From Lepidostoma basale (Eukaryota > Arthropoda > Insecta > Trichoptera > Lepidostomatidae): a DNA stretch of 64,000 nt. Positions 1-10,292 of this stretch are shown in pieces. Positions within the stretch are counted from its first letter, which is position 1. Every line of letters starts with the position of its first letter. Made by a program: the position numbers and the translations under genes. A model generated the notes under the pieces. That model saw only the letters and a list, made by a program, of their open reading frames with translations, was not told the DNA's origin and did not search any database. The DNA lies in NCBI GenBank assembly GCA_022606425.2, contig JAHDVF020000164.1, forward strand, positions 310,001-374,000, read 5' to 3'.

Positions 1-168
1 ATTACAGTTGGTGGCTCAATCTAGAGAAATAAGTCGGATCTCAAAAGAACGGATGTAAAACTCTTAGAAGATCAAGGAAAATCAATCCGTTGAGATTGGA
101 TTCAATAAAATAAAAAATATATCAGCCCAAAGCAGTGCCAAACGTGAAGGAATCAAATTCTATAAGAT

Positions 169-266
169 TGCAAAGAACCGAAATATCTTTGAATAACTCC
201 TTATGTACAAAAGAAAATAATATTAAATTATTAATATTTCTTGATTTATAGGTACTCTACAAACTA
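169..266. repeat. 97-bp direct repeat, left copy
   Basis: This segment recurs at 581-680 with scattered mismatches. The two copies exactly bracket the GTTA-LINE fragment 267-578. It contains GAAATATC where hammerhead-type units have GAAACATGTC, so it may be the end of such a unit. It could be a very long target-site duplication or a pair of pre-existing units with a LINE inserted between them. Confidence 0.7.
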
Positions 267-578
267 ACTAACTAACTAACTAACCATCACGCCGTCTCTC
301 CGGAGGGGTAGGCAGAAAGAATGGAACGCCACACTGTTCTGTCCTGACATACTTCTCTCGCTTCCTCTACATTCATACATCTTGTCATGCACGCAAGTCG
401 ATTTCTCCGACTCCTCACGTGACCGACATTCAATATTTGATTGATTTGATCGTGCCACGTTTTCCTCGGCCTTCCTCTATTTCTAGCTCCGTTCACGCCG
501 TTTAAATATACCTTCTTTACCATTCTGTCTTCACTCATTCTTTCCATGTGTCCAAACCATCTTAATGACCCTTTCCTT
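267..578 (-). pseudogene. GTTA-LINE reverse transcriptase, C-terminal fragment
   Basis: The minus strand encodes the last ~90 codons of a LINE ORF2-type protein: an HMERM block, a RNRGRPRKTWHDQINQIL block and a final MTRCMNVEEAREVCQDR block, ending in SAYPSGETA. This C-terminal region follows the RT domain in RTE-like elements. No RT catalytic motif is included, because the copy is 5'-truncated near 578. The 3' end carries the family's tail, four GTTA units at 268-285. It is flanked on both sides by a 97-bp direct repeat. It is a dead copy; family assignment beyond non-LTR retrotransposon is inference. Confidence 0.85.
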
Positions 579-580
579 AA

Positions 581-680
581 AAGTTTTCAAAGAACCGAAA
601 TGTCTTTGAATACCTCCTTATGTACAAAAGAAAATAATGTTAAATTAAAAAAATTTCTCGATTTATAGGTACTCTACAAA
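581..680. repeat. 97-bp direct repeat, right copy
   Basis: Right-hand copy of the repeat at 169-266; both copies end in GGTACTCTACAAA. It begins immediately where the truncated LINE ends. Confidence 0.7.
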
Positions 681-711
681 TACTTTTATTATAATGTATA
701 ATACAAGTTAA

Positions 712-1335
712 AATTAAAGTTGTTATCGCAAACAAAAACCTATTCAAACAGCTAGAATGGCAGTGCACAATGGTGTTCTTCTACCGACCCTTATGTATGA
801 AAGCGAAGCATGGAACTGGCAAAAGAAAGATGAAAATAGAATAAATGCAGTAGAAATAAGATCTCTTAGACGAATGTGTCGATACTCTGTGTATGATAGA
901 GTGTCGAATGAAAATATAAAAAAGTGAATGCGGTGCGAATGATGGTGTCATGAACAAAATAATGAAAGGATCATTAAGATGACTTGTAAATATGAAAATA
1001 ATGAATGAAGAAAGAATGGTAAAAAAAAAGTATATGTTAACGATGTAAATGGAACTGGAGGAACTATCATACACAGAGTATCTACACATTCATCTGTGAG
1101 ATCTCATTTCTACTGCATTTATTCTATTTTCATCCTTCTTTTGACAGTTATATGCTTCGCTTCCATACAAAATATAAATTAAATATTGAATATCGGCCAT
1201 GTGAGGAGTCAGAGAAATCGAAGCTCGTGCATGACACGATGTATGAATGTTGAGGAATCGAGAAAAATATGTCAGGAAAGAAAAGTGTGGCGGTGCATTC
1301 TTTCTGCCTACCCGTTCGGGGAGACGGCGTGATGA
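712..1335 (+). pseudogene. GTTA-LINE C-terminal fragment with an inverted internal segment
   Basis: Plus-strand copy starting around the family block VIANKNLSKKARMAV, then LMYGSEAWNWQKKDE, RRMC and MNKIMKGSLR, with frameshifts. From about 1063 to 1170 the sequence switches strand: it is the reverse complement of 796-903 (the SEAW to YDR block). It then resumes in plus orientation with the NVGHVRSQRN and MTRCMNVEE blocks and ends at the GGGGAGACGGCGTGATG terminus, with only a remnant of the GTTA tail. The result is an internal inverted repeat of about 105 bp with a ~160-bp spacer. Non-functional. Confidence 0.8.
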
Positions 1336-1570
1336 TTAGCACAATATAACTGTTTCATCAAGAGGTCTATTTAAGCAATTTAACAAACGTACAAATATTA
1401 TGAATCCCTATTATCTTTTAACACAAGTGGATAAAAAAAAATACTCAAAAGCGTTTTTAATCATGAAAAATCCATAAAATTAACTTCAGATTGGGATACA
1501 TTTTAGAAAATAAATTAGTGCACTTATACAATTTTATATAAATTACTTTATTTTGTTTTTTTTTAAACTA

Positions 1571-1612
1571 CTTACCGGTTTCGTTCCAACTGAAATTTTT
1601 ATCAGGGTAAAT
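1571..1612 (-). repeat. degenerate H1 hammerhead-like unit
   Basis: On the minus strand: CUGAUAA (one change from CUGAUGA), an imperfect hairpin, then GAAACCGGUA. It resembles the two better copies just downstream and a further degenerate copy at 57481-57525. Confidence 0.45.
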
Positions 1613-1720
1613 AAAAACAATCTAAATATTTATCAACGTAAACATATATTTACTGTTAATAAAGATCCAAATAAGGTAGGCTACAAGAATGTGTATTCGT
1701 ATCTAAATCAATTTATTTAT

Positions 1721-1765
1721 TAACACCAACCGGTTTCGCTCCCTCCGGGGCTTCGTCAGGGTGAG
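1721..1765 (-). ncRNA. hammerhead-ribozyme-like motif, H1 left arm
   Basis: Minus strand: CACC, CUGACGA, one extra A, helix II hairpin GCCCC/GGAGC-type with one mismatch, GAAA, helix III ACCGGU, cleavage-position U, then GGUG pairing with CACC as helix I. All core boxes are present. Caveats: the extra A after CUGACGA, and a short helix III. Activity is not shown. Confidence 0.55.
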
Positions 1766-1800
1766 AATATAAACTGATAATTAATAAACAGTTATTTCTC

Positions 1801-1845
1801 ATACCCTGAAAAAGCTCCGGCGGGAGCGAAACCGGTTGGTGTTAA
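1801..1845 (+). ncRNA. hammerhead-ribozyme-like motif, H1 right arm
   Basis: Plus strand: CUGAAAA (G8 changed to A), extra A, perfect helix II GCUCC-GGCG-GGAGC, GAAA, ACCGGU, U, GGU. Helix I is ACC/GGU. The core substitution probably inactivates it. Confidence 0.4.
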
Positions 1846-1860
1846 CAAATAAAGTGTTTA

Positions 1861-2746
1861 AGATACAACGGTAAAGCTAAAATGAATTCTACCCGTAGCA
1901 CATTATTTCTTCCTTTTCATAAACATCTATATAATTTTATATACAGAAGATCATACAACGAATGTCTACATAAAATATAATACTATACATTCACCATTTG
2001 GTGAATAAGATTTCTTTTTTCTCGAGATGAAATGAAAAATATATAATGGTATGCCCTAAGAGGAAACCTTAGACTTGATAACAAAAAAAAATTAAACACC
2101 ACTGCCTAGAGGCATCTGAAGAAGTTTCGTCACACGGAAAGAGTCTATTATGAAAAGATCCAGAATAAAATCTACGCTCTATTGTACGGTGTTTCGTTAT
2201 TGAGATTAAAATCAAAGTTTGGAAGATTCTGGGAAATGGAGAAAGGAAAAGTCATTTGTTTCCACGTGTGACTTAAGCTGGGCTCACAATAAAATGAACG
2301 TGTTCTAAAATAAAATTATCAAGTGTTTTTTTTCGTTTTTATTATAATTAAGACGGTGTGATATAAATCGTTTCATTATTGTTGGCTATATTAAATAAAA
2401 CAGATTCATATATTAATATATACATAAATGAAAAAAAAAACAATTTCTTACATTTTCATACCCATTTCAACTAAATCGTATCTTTAGTACAAATATGTTT
2501 TTAGTAATTAATTGTCATGTAAACGGTTAAAATATATAAAAAATTCGTTAGATGTAGGTTATCTTATAGAGTGTTTAATGAAAAAAACTAGAAACGAAAA
2601 ATATTTAGTTTTAGAACGATTAAATAATCTGTAATCCTAATTTTATTTATAATAGTTTACCGATGAAGACGTGTGGAATTTTTTTGTAATGAGTTTGTTT
2701 ATTTACTAAAATGTAATGTTTTGTTTCAATTACCATAAAAAAAAAT
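1861..2746. other. no recognisable feature
   Basis: AT-rich sequence with homopolymer runs. No convincing ORF, inverted repeat or known element end seen. Confidence 0.5.
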
Positions 2747-2835
2747 TATTACAATACTTAGCATATAATTATTGTAATATGCTAAGTATTACAATACTTA
2801 GCATATTACAATACTTAGCATATAATACTTAATAC
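2747..2835. repeat. short palindromic tandem repeat
   Basis: Three direct copies of a TACAATACTTAGCATAT unit plus one inverted copy, giving a locally self-complementary tract. Probably simple-sequence expansion. Confidence 0.7.
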
Positions 2836-2982
2836 ATATTTATGGAAAAATAAAGTAGATGGAATACGGAATGACTCATGGAATAACTATTAATCTTTGG
2901 TGTTTAGGTCTTGAGGTACTGCTTTCTTGGAGATCTTAACATACCCCTTTTTTAATTTTATTTAGTAGTAAGATATTATTAA

Positions 2983-3747
2983 CCCTTAACGTACCGTGTT
3001 CAAAACAAAACGCTCGCTCCCATGTGGTAAGTTCAGTTTACCGCTAACTTTATCTAAATATCAAGCATATGACTAGATGAATCAAAATTAAATTTATGTC
3101 ATCTTGTAGGGAATTTCATTAGGAATAGATCGATATCTATAACATACATGGATTATTTGAAAAACATATCATTATTAATTTTTTTCTGGAACCATGCGAT
3201 TTCTGATATGTAATGCGTCATAGCATACGGGCGACTGGAGATACGGGTATAAACTTGTCTGCGCGCAGCGGCCGGCGGGGCGACGATAAAGGCACCTAGG
3301 CAAAATGTATAGTACGTTCAAGACAACGAGTACGTATTTATATTTGTCCCTTTTGGTAAAGTGTTAATATTTTCACAGTTCTGATATTATTAAGTTGCGT
3401 CCTGCGTTTCCGTCCACAGTGGTATTATTACGTACATATTGAAAAGGTCAAAGATATAATTTATAATACGTTCAAAACAGCGAGTAAGTATTTGTCACTT
3501 TTGATAAAGTTGTAAATATTAGCAAAACAAATTCTACCTTAACACGAATGAAGGTGAGGGCAGTCTTAGAAAATATTTTTTTTTGGGATGAAGGAAGTAA
3601 TTTTTTGCTTTTTTTTTATTACGAAATATTGAGAACACTTCAATGGAGGATTACAATTTTTTTTATAATATTAGGGTCCATAGGTTTTAAGAAAATCAAC
3701 TTTAAATTGGCAGTGGAAACTCAATTTACCACATGGCAACGCGACGG
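2983..3747. mobile_element. piggyBac-like non-autonomous element, copy 1
   Basis: A 765-bp unit flanked by TTAA at 2979-2982 and 3748-3751, the duplication typical of piggyBac elements. The ends begin CCCTTAACGTACCG and, on the other strand, CCGTCGCGTTGCC. A subterminal CCATGTGGTAA is present in inverted orientation at both ends. A second copy lies at 36882-37651, near-identical except for a GC-rich centre. No transposase is encoded; the 67-codon ORF at its right end looks fortuitous. It would depend on a transposase supplied elsewhere. Confidence 0.75.
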
Positions 3748-3751
3748 TTAA

Positions 3752-4194
3752 ATACAGACATTACAAAGTTCCTGAAAATTTTAGATATACACAGTTTTTA
3801 TTCGATGACGATGATAATGTTAACAAATTGACACATAAGCGAGTACCACTAAAAATCATATTTGTTGTCTTGGCTTCCGTGTACCGAATAATGTGTACCA
3901 AAATAAATCCGAAACGAACTTCTTCTGAATTAATATTCTTTTCATTTCATTATCAATAAGATCATTTTCTTTATAGAACATTTTGTGGGTAAAAATAACA
4001 TGTTTCAATAAGACGATGGTAAAAATCAGGTGAAAATATTATTATTCAATCAAATTAAACAATAAAATATAATAATAAGAGCCTTATCTATTTTTAATAG
4101 CACGTTCTGCAGTTCCAGAGTTTTAGAAACGAATTCAAATAATAAAACCCTTGATTTTTTGTTATATCCGTGTAATTGCAGTCTCCTTCTTGAG
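3752..4194. other. no recognisable feature
   Basis: AT-rich spacer between the piggyBac-like element and a SINE remnant. Nothing identifiable. Confidence 0.5.
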
Positions 4195-4325
4195 GGTAGT
4201 TATATATGTCATTGGTATGGTGCAGAATTCACGGGACAATAGAATGGCGATAGATAAGCTACGTGTCAATATGATATCTATATCCTTTACATCAATTCGG
4301 TTCGCGCGTTTGTAATAATAATAAT
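4195..4325 (+). mobile_element. tRNA-Ser-like SINE, body fragment
   Basis: Body and tail of the SINE family seen complete at 19508-19775 and 35427-35610: GGTATGGTGCAGAATTCACG, a diverged TCGGTTCGCGCG block and a (TAA)n tail. The tRNA-like head is missing. Confidence 0.6.
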
Positions 4326-4348
4326 AGTAATTATATGTAGTGGGAAAC

Positions 4349-4632
4349 AACACAACAACAACAAACCATCAGGACGTTTCTCTGAAAGGGTAGGAATGGA
4401 GAATGGACCGCCACAATACTTTATTCGGACACATGTCTCTAGCTTCCCTAACATTCATATAGCTAGTCATACACACACGTCAATTCTTTTGACTGCTTAC
4501 ATGGCCGACCTTTAAAATTTGATAAGTTTGGTCATGTCAAGTTTTCCTTAACTCCATTTACACCGTGAACGTACATTTTATTCGTAAAAACCAACGCAGT
4601 GGTCCTTTCATTATTTTGTTCATAATATTTTA
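4349..4632 (-). pseudogene. GTTA-LINE relative with (TTG)n tail, C-terminal fragment
   Basis: Minus-strand, frameshifted copy of the same C-terminal blocks (MTSYMNVREARD-like and WFGH-like regions) as the GTTA-LINE, but the 3' tail is TTG repeats (complement at 4350-4366). The copy at 33290-33475 has the same tail, so this is a distinct subfamily. More diverged than most copies. Confidence 0.65.
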
Positions 4633-4804
4633 TTCCGCTCTACATTACGTTCTACATTCGCTTTATCTCTATCTCATCTGTGGTAGCTAATGTATTCTTA
4701 ATTCCTTCTAACTTGAACTGTGTCATCGGTAGTATTAAGCCAATTTATATATTCCTACCAAATTCGAAAAACTACGTAATTAGCATTTTTTAAATGGGAT
4801 CTCT

Positions 4805-5068
4805 TGTATCATACCGATATAGGGATACGCATTGCGAGGATGAAGTGGAAATGGGCTGGATATGTGTGCTGCCGGAATGATGGAGCTAGAGAGTTACTGA
4901 ATAGAGGCCAAGGTTGTCCCGGAAAAGTGTCGGGAGACAGCCCACCAGGTAGAGCAAAGATGTTGTGCGGACGGCATGAATGACCTGGAGAACATTAGCG
5001 AGAGACCGATAGGGATGGCGTAGGGGTGAAAAAGCTTACTTCCAGCAGAAGATGGAGACAACTTGACG
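4805..5068 (+). pseudogene. RTE-like LINE, C-terminal fragment
   Basis: Broken plus-strand reading giving RIARMKWKWAGYV, a GRAKMLCGRHE region and a final AYFQQKMET, matching the order of the RTE-type C-terminus (RxKWxWAGH, RPxxRWxDD, EAYxQQ). Related to 31785-32022 and 32187-32880. Several frameshifts. Confidence 0.6.
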
Positions 5069-6108
5069 AAAAAATCTCTTGTAGCCCATACAATCGACTG
5101 AGCAGCTCAAATCTATAAGCTTAAACAAGTCTGTAAGGGGTGCATGCCCATAAAAGGTTTTATAAACTCATAAACTAAAGATTTTCTTTTCGTTTTTTTG
5201 CCTCTCTTTAAGATAGTCGATTCACGACAAAGGACGTATTGTGATATCATCGAGATTTTAGTGCGTGGCCGGCTTTAGGATTTCTACAGAAGCGTATACT
5301 TATGCTCTGGGAAATCATCATGGTTTTGCTATTCAAACCTTACTTAGCAAATGTCACAATTTGTATGTATAAGAACTCGCATAATGCCTATTCTGTGTTA
5401 CAGAATTTTTTCTCTCCGTATATTTGGGCGTCCGCCAAAAAACTTATATTTTCAACACAAAAAGTTGACGTAAAACTGACAAAAATATTTTCATTAATTT
5501 TGTCAGTAAATTGGGTTATGTTTGGAGGAAAAATAAAACGTTAGATAACAACTTAAGTGACAGCTTTTCAGATTTCAGACGAAGGTAAATTATTTATCAT
5601 CTGGGAAAAATCTTGCCGGGAGTTAATAGGTAAATTAAATTGAATGAAATTCTTTTAATTTCATTTTTTTGATATTTCAGAGGATTTATTTTGCGAAATT
5701 AGAACGGAAAAATACGTGACGTAAAAAGGCGGTTTTTTAAAAGCAAACAATTCTCAATTCAAAGGATGTTTAATAAAAAAAATATGAAAGGTTTTTTTCA
5801 CATTTAATTGTATAAGAAATTTAATAAATTTTAATTACCTTTAATTCAAAAACAATATTAAATATACCACCTTTGAAATATTTTTTGGTTCCTTGGAATT
5901 AGGCAAATTTTTTTCGATGTTGAAGTATGAGGTTTTTATATCAGTTGTTTCGGAAAGTTCGGTCCGTTTTAAAACAGAGTGCTCTGACTGTTTCAAGTCT
6001 TCAAGTCTGGCCGCCATTTTTTTTAGCAAGCCTGAGCATCTGTCAATTAAGTTCAATTCGTAAATGTTGGTCATTCTCACAACAACATTTGTTTTATCGC
6101 CCCTTAAA
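5069..6108. other. no recognisable feature
   Basis: About 1 kb without identifiable genes. A plus-strand ORF of 80 codons (5302-5544) and a minus-strand ORF of 107 codons (5841-6164, antisense to the mariner start) show no recognisable domain. The last ~50 bp probably belong to the mariner 5' untranslated region. Confidence 0.45.
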
Positions 6109-6664
6109 ATGTCGACTTTCGTGGTAAATAAGAAGCATTTGTGGGAAGTTCTGCTGAGGTTCATAAAATGGTTGTGGAACTTTATGGTGATTATGCCTCA
6201 TCCGATAAATCATGCAGAGTATGGTCAAGACGCTTCAAAGCTGGTGATTTTAGTGCTGGTGGGTATGATCGCCCTAAAAGACCAAAAAAAATTGACTTGG
6301 GCAAGTCTACCGACGACAACTAATGCGGTTAAAGCAGACACTGGCTAAAAACGACCGAAATGGGGCAACAAGCACAGCAAGCTGATTCTTCAACACGACA
6401 ATGCTCGACCTCACATCGCACTCTCAGTCAAAAACTACATACAAAATGTGGGTTGGGATATTATACCGCACCCGTCTTATTTACCAGACGTGGCACCATC
6501 GGACTACCACATGTTCAGATCCATGATGCATGCCTTAGATGAGCAGCACTTCCATTCATATGCAGATGTCAAGAATTGGGTCGATGCCTGGATTGCCTCA
6601 AAAGACGAGGCGTTTCGACGACGGATTCATCTACATATTGCCAGAAAGATAGGAAAATATTGTG
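6109..6664 (+). pseudogene. mariner transposase pseudogene, internally deleted
   Basis: Starts at ATG 6109 (MSTFVV), followed after a frameshift by the mariner N-terminal helix-turn-helix region (VELYGDYASSD...WSRRFKAGDF). The central part, including the first catalytic Asp (TCDEKW block), is deleted. The C-terminal part resumes around 6360 with LQHDNARPH and VAPSDYHMF, whose two Asp residues are separated by 34 residues as in D,D34D mariners, then WIASKDEAF. Frames are broken at least twice. No inverted ends could be placed with confidence. Different subfamily from the mariner at 44772-45922. Confidence 0.85.
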
Positions 6665-6949
6665 ATATATGTGTTTTTTATTTAACGTCAGACTTCAGTA
6701 TTGGGTATTTTGTTCCTCATACTTATGCCAAGCATTTGTCTTTCCATAGACCGTTGTGCACATTCCATTGTACATTTCACACCTTATACGTTGTTTGTAT
6801 GTGGTCTTGGTATTGAACACCACAGTTTAGAATACCAATTGATCACCAGTCCATACGGTATTCGATTGGTTAATACATAATCACTGGGAGAAATAATGCC
6901 TCTCATACCATTTTTTGAGGTTCATTGGAATGTCTTCGGCCTAACGCAA

Positions 6950-7275
6950 AGAGAAGAAAGCAAGCTAGCAATTTTGAAAGGAAGATTTCGAGGAAAAGAT
7001 TAGGACCCACGCTAGAGGACGGAATATTTACAAATGGATACTAACATAATCCAAAAAAATCTTGAGCTAGAAGTACCAATTGACCAGGAAAACTTAGAGT
7101 TGGAGGTGAATAATACTGGAGGCTAAGGCTCGATATGAGCTGTAGAGTCATCGAAAAACAATGAAAAGATGGGTGGATTCGCGAAAGAGAACTGGAGGAG
7201 TCTAGAATGTCTTGGGTAATGAAGAGAGGTGGCTAGGACAGGAGCCAGTGGAGGAGGCCAAATTCAACATTGTGT
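6950..7275 (+). pseudogene. LINE C-terminal fragment (KFGPTLEDG type)
   Basis: Plus strand reads NFERKISRKRLGPTLEDGIF, then a poorly conserved stretch, then KRWVDSRKREL and a WRR block near the end. This order matches the post-RT region of RTE-like LINEs (FERKILRKxxGP..., GRPRKRWxDxV, DRxxWRxxV). Badly degraded. Confidence 0.5.
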
Positions 7276-7684
7276 AGAAAAAGCGCCAGTAAGAAAAAAC
7301 TTTCGCGCTCTGTCATTAAAACGAATTTATTTCGTGACGTTCCTGCACGTTAACAGGACAAGTGTAAAGTGAACATAACATTTTACAGCTCTAATGGGAG
7401 TTGCTGCACCTAGCACTATTTTTAGTCCGCGGTGTTTGCTTCCGTCCGCGCAAATGTTTACCGTGCACTCCTCTTTGCCACTCCAAGCAATAAATTAATC
7501 TGTACGCTTTATGCAGAAAGGCCTATAAAACTCGGGCCACTGTCAAACAGATGCACATTACAACATAAAAAGTTTCATTCAGCTTGCTTATTTAATTATA
7601 TATACATTGTTTATTGTTTTTTAAACAATGGTGTAAAATTCAAATATAAAATTAATAGATATATACAAATAAAATTAACATTTT
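7276..7684. other. no recognisable feature
   Basis: Unassigned sequence; a 90-codon ORF here (7432-7704) shows no domain and runs into the H2 palindrome. Confidence 0.45.
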
Positions 7685-7689
7685 GTTTT

Positions 7690-7880
7690 ATAAATAATAA
7701 TTAAATAAAACGATGTTTTTTTAACTACTTCCACTTTTGTCTTTATTTCGACAGCGACCGGTTTCGCCAGGCTCGCTGGCATCGTTCAACAGACTGGTCT
7801 TTCCAGAAGACAATAAACCAGTCTGTCGATGCCAAGAAGTTAAAAAACATAGTTTAATCAATTATTATTTAAAATGAACT
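7690..7880. repeat. H2 palindromic element, internally deleted
   Basis: Left arm (AAACGATGTTTTTTTAACTA... GACAGCGACCGGTTTCGCC) is nearly the same as the arms of the palindrome at 17489-17892. The right arm has CCAGTCTGTCGATGCCA then jumps to AGTTAAAAAACAT, deleting the GAAACCGGTC half. A hammerhead-like variant remains only on the minus strand (about 7750-7792). Confidence 0.7.
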
Positions 7881-7928
7881 TCCATCAAGAGATTTCAGTA
7901 AAATAATTTGATTATCTTTGTTAATAAT

Positions 7929-8260
7929 CTTATTCTTCTTCTAAGTCGTTTTGCACATGATTGAGGGTCGTGTCCATCCTGTAAACTATTGACCATGATA
8001 CGCCATGCGCTCCTATCACCCGTCAGTCTCCAGGCTACAGCTAATGAGAGACCAGTCAGAGTCCTGATTTGATCGGACCTACGGCTTGGTGGTCGTCTTT
8101 GTGGTCGCTTTCCTCTACTTTGCTTATGATGATGAGCTTTTCAAGGATGTCCTGATTCCTACGGGTTATGTGTCCAAAATACTTAAACACTCTCTAAGAA
8201 CACATCCGCGAGAGTCTTGGTCTTATACCCAGGTGGTCAATGATCGACTTGTTTGTTCTT
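7929..8260 (-). pseudogene. LINE C-terminal fragment (DGHDPQSC type)
   Basis: The minus strand, read across frames, gives an R/K-rich HITRRNQDIL region, then AWRMMVNSLQDGHDPQSC and a CTTCTT-complement tail. This is a characteristic LINE C-terminus (DRxxWRxxVxxL). Frames are interrupted. A family distinct from GTTA-LINE. Confidence 0.6.
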
Positions 8261-8536
8261 CATGATGCCAATATAGATATAATAACAAATTCATATTTAG
8301 TATTCACGGACAAAACCTCTATATGTCGTACATTTTATTATTCAAAGAATTTGATTACTTCTTCATTGCAGGTAATAAGCTAATTAAGACACTTCAATTA
8401 CTTTATTCCACTTCCTCAAATCATCACCCTTAATAGAAATATTAAAAATTCTCGGACGCGGACCTTGTCATTAATTTTTATTTATAGAATATGTAGCTAA
8501 ACGTTCTTGTTGAAGAAACCAGAACTATTTTAAAAG
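8261..8536. other. no recognisable feature
   Basis: Unassigned AT-rich sequence. Confidence 0.4.
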
Positions 8537-8780
8537 TAACATACTTAGAAAATTGAAAACAACTTTGTTTAATCCACAAAATATTAAAAAACACGACATG
8601 TTTCGAAGGATACCTCCACTTTCAGGTGTAAAAATATATGTAATTATTATTATCCTCCGAATTATCCTCCGAAACACGTAGTGTTTTTAAATATTTTGTG
8701 GATTAAACAAAGTTATTTTCATCTTTGTTTTTAACAGTTTAAAGTTATTTTCAATTTCTTATGTATATTACTATGGAATT
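8537..8780. repeat. H4 palindromic element
   Basis: Inverted repeat: ACTTTGTTTAATCCACAAAA and an ACACGACATGTTTCG block on the left; the complementary GTGTTTTTAAATATTTTGTGG and AAACAAAGTTATTTTCAA on the right. On the minus strand the left arm has ACAC, CUGAAAG, hairpin, GAAACAUGUC, GUGU, a hammerhead layout with two core changes but a perfect 4-bp helix I. The right arm is further decayed. Related units lie at 25976-26040 and 44690-44770. Confidence 0.7.
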
Positions 8781-8830
8781 CCACAGTGTTAATGCCTTAG
8801 CGCTCAATATTTTAAAAGTGTTGACTTTTT

Positions 8831-9480
8831 TAATTAGTCGAATAAATCCGCCCACTCAACTACTCAGGATAATTCGAAGAAGTTGGTTTAAAAAAATCAT
8901 GCCTACATACTTTAGCGAACTCGAGTAATAAATTCACAGGGAGTTTTCTGTTTTTTTTTTTTAGTAAGGAAGACCCCCGTCGAAAGCCCCTTGTTGAAAC
9001 TTCCTAAGAATCCTGAAGCATTTAGTATGGTGACTTTAAGTGTCCTTTTCAACTTGAATTGGAATTCCTCGAATGACAAAGCGTGCAAGATTCTTTAGAA
9101 AACTAAGAGATTTCTAACATTTTCTTGCAATTCTTTTTTTAGCTCAGGCAACCCTAAATTTTGTGGGGTAGATGGAAAATAATGTTTTTAAAATGAAATT
9201 TGTATTTCGGATTGGCTCTCTTAAAATTCATGAAGGTGAATAATCTTTTACATCTAACGTAACACTGTATTCCATCAAAACGAACGGGAAACATGGGTAC
9301 CCACACTCTGATTTCCAGAAATACTTCTCCGGGGTCCTTTGCATACTCAGAGAATGATATTCATGCTTAGTGATTTTTCCGACTCTTAAAAGGCTGTTTT
9401 TTGTTTTATTTTAATATAATAATTATTTTTTATTTTATAGTTCAAATTTATAACACAGTTATATTACCAATTTTTTTTTA
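8831..9480. other. no recognisable feature
   Basis: Unassigned sequence; no ORF above background and no repeat recognised. Confidence 0.45.
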
Positions 9481-9486
9481 TTTCCT

Positions 9487-9757
9487 GAGAATGTCACGAC
9501 AGCTGTTTCGCCAACCGATGTTGGGATCATCAGGTGTTACAAAAAACTAATGTAACAAATAAATAGACTTATATTTATAGGGCAAACGTATTAGTATCTT
9601 TAGTCATAGATAAAATTTAGTATGCGAAATCTGTTGACAATTTTACAAACAAATATAACGAGGGTGGGAAAAAACAGTGTTATTAATTTTAACAGTAATA
9701 ATGTTGAAGTATCATAGTGTTTCGGCCAAAATAATGGACTATTTTATTTTACACTTT
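9487..9757. repeat. H3 element
   Basis: Starts with a hammerhead-like unit (next entry) and ends with the family's TGTTTCGGCCAAAATAATGGA block at about 9716-9740, which recurs at 23840, 31290, 38010, 40615, 44535 and 50505 in one or other orientation. The middle is unassigned. Confidence 0.65.
9490..9540 (-). ncRNA. hammerhead-ribozyme-like motif, H3
   Basis: Minus strand: CAC, CUGAUGA, extra U, helix II CCAAC-AUCG-GUUGG, then C, GAAA, self-complementary ACAGCUGU as helix III, C, then GUG pairing with CAC (helix I). The core is unmodified. Helix III has no loop, which in known minimal hammerheads favours pairing between two molecules. Confidence 0.6.
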
Positions 9758-9982
9758 CATAGAAAATTATTTCGTGGTATAAAAGTTTTGGTTTATTGTT
9801 ACACATTTAAGTAAAAAGTATAAAACAACTACTTAAAAGGTCAGGTTTGAAAAGGAAAATTATTATATTTAGAAACATATATATGTGTTATGTACATAAT
9901 GTTTGTGCGAAAAAAAAACAAGCAAAATGACTCAAAAATTAATTTATAATATAAAGTAGAGATATTACTATAATATTACATT

Positions 9983-10290
9983 ATAAATAAGAGAAAATTA
10001 GTTAAGGAGATAATTACAAGTTTTGATTGTGATGATATATTATAACACATTAACAGTGAATTTTAGATAAACTCAGTTAGTTATAATTTTGGTAAGTTTA
10101 TATTCCTTCGCCTTGGAAACATGTCAAAAAAAATAAACTCAAAAGTGGAATTTTTTTTTAAATTTATAAAAAAAATTGAAATTAATAGTGATTAAAAAAA
10201 TGATTTAGTTATGTCTTTTTATAACTTTTTTATTTGAATTTTGTGCCCCACTCATATAAATAATGTTTATTTTCTTTATTATTATATTAC
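9983..10290. repeat. ~300-bp direct repeat, left copy (H5-related)
   Basis: Recurs at 10975-11575 and, with it, exactly brackets the LINE fragment 10293-10970. It includes GGAAACATGTCAAAA and AAACTCAAAAGTGGAA, as in the H5 palindrome at 49685-49905. Divergence between the two copies is considerable. Confidence 0.75.
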
Positions 10291-10292
10291 AA

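Larger units (their letters stand above)
1708..1853. repeat. H1 palindromic element
   Basis: Inverted repeat with arms of about 60 bp around a 30-bp centre. Each outer arm reads ACACCAACCGGTTTCG or its complement, and each inner part carries a hammerhead-like motif pointing outward. Flanking TTTATTTATTAACACC and GGTGTTAACAAATAAA are complementary apart from one base. It encodes no protein. Confidence 0.8.

Noticed and set aside
2108..2150. CTGAAGA followed later by GGAAAGAGTC, a possible hammerhead
   Set aside because: No pairing helix II and no GAAAC-type box with palindromic helix III; treated as chance.
3548..3751. 67-codon ORF (and its twin at 37455-37655) as a transposon protein
   Set aside because: Short, low-complexity, runs through the element end and its TTAA; it is duplicated only because the element is.
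5841..6164. 107-codon minus-strand ORF as a small gene
   Set aside because: Mostly antisense to the mariner 5' region and N-terminus, with no recognisable domain.
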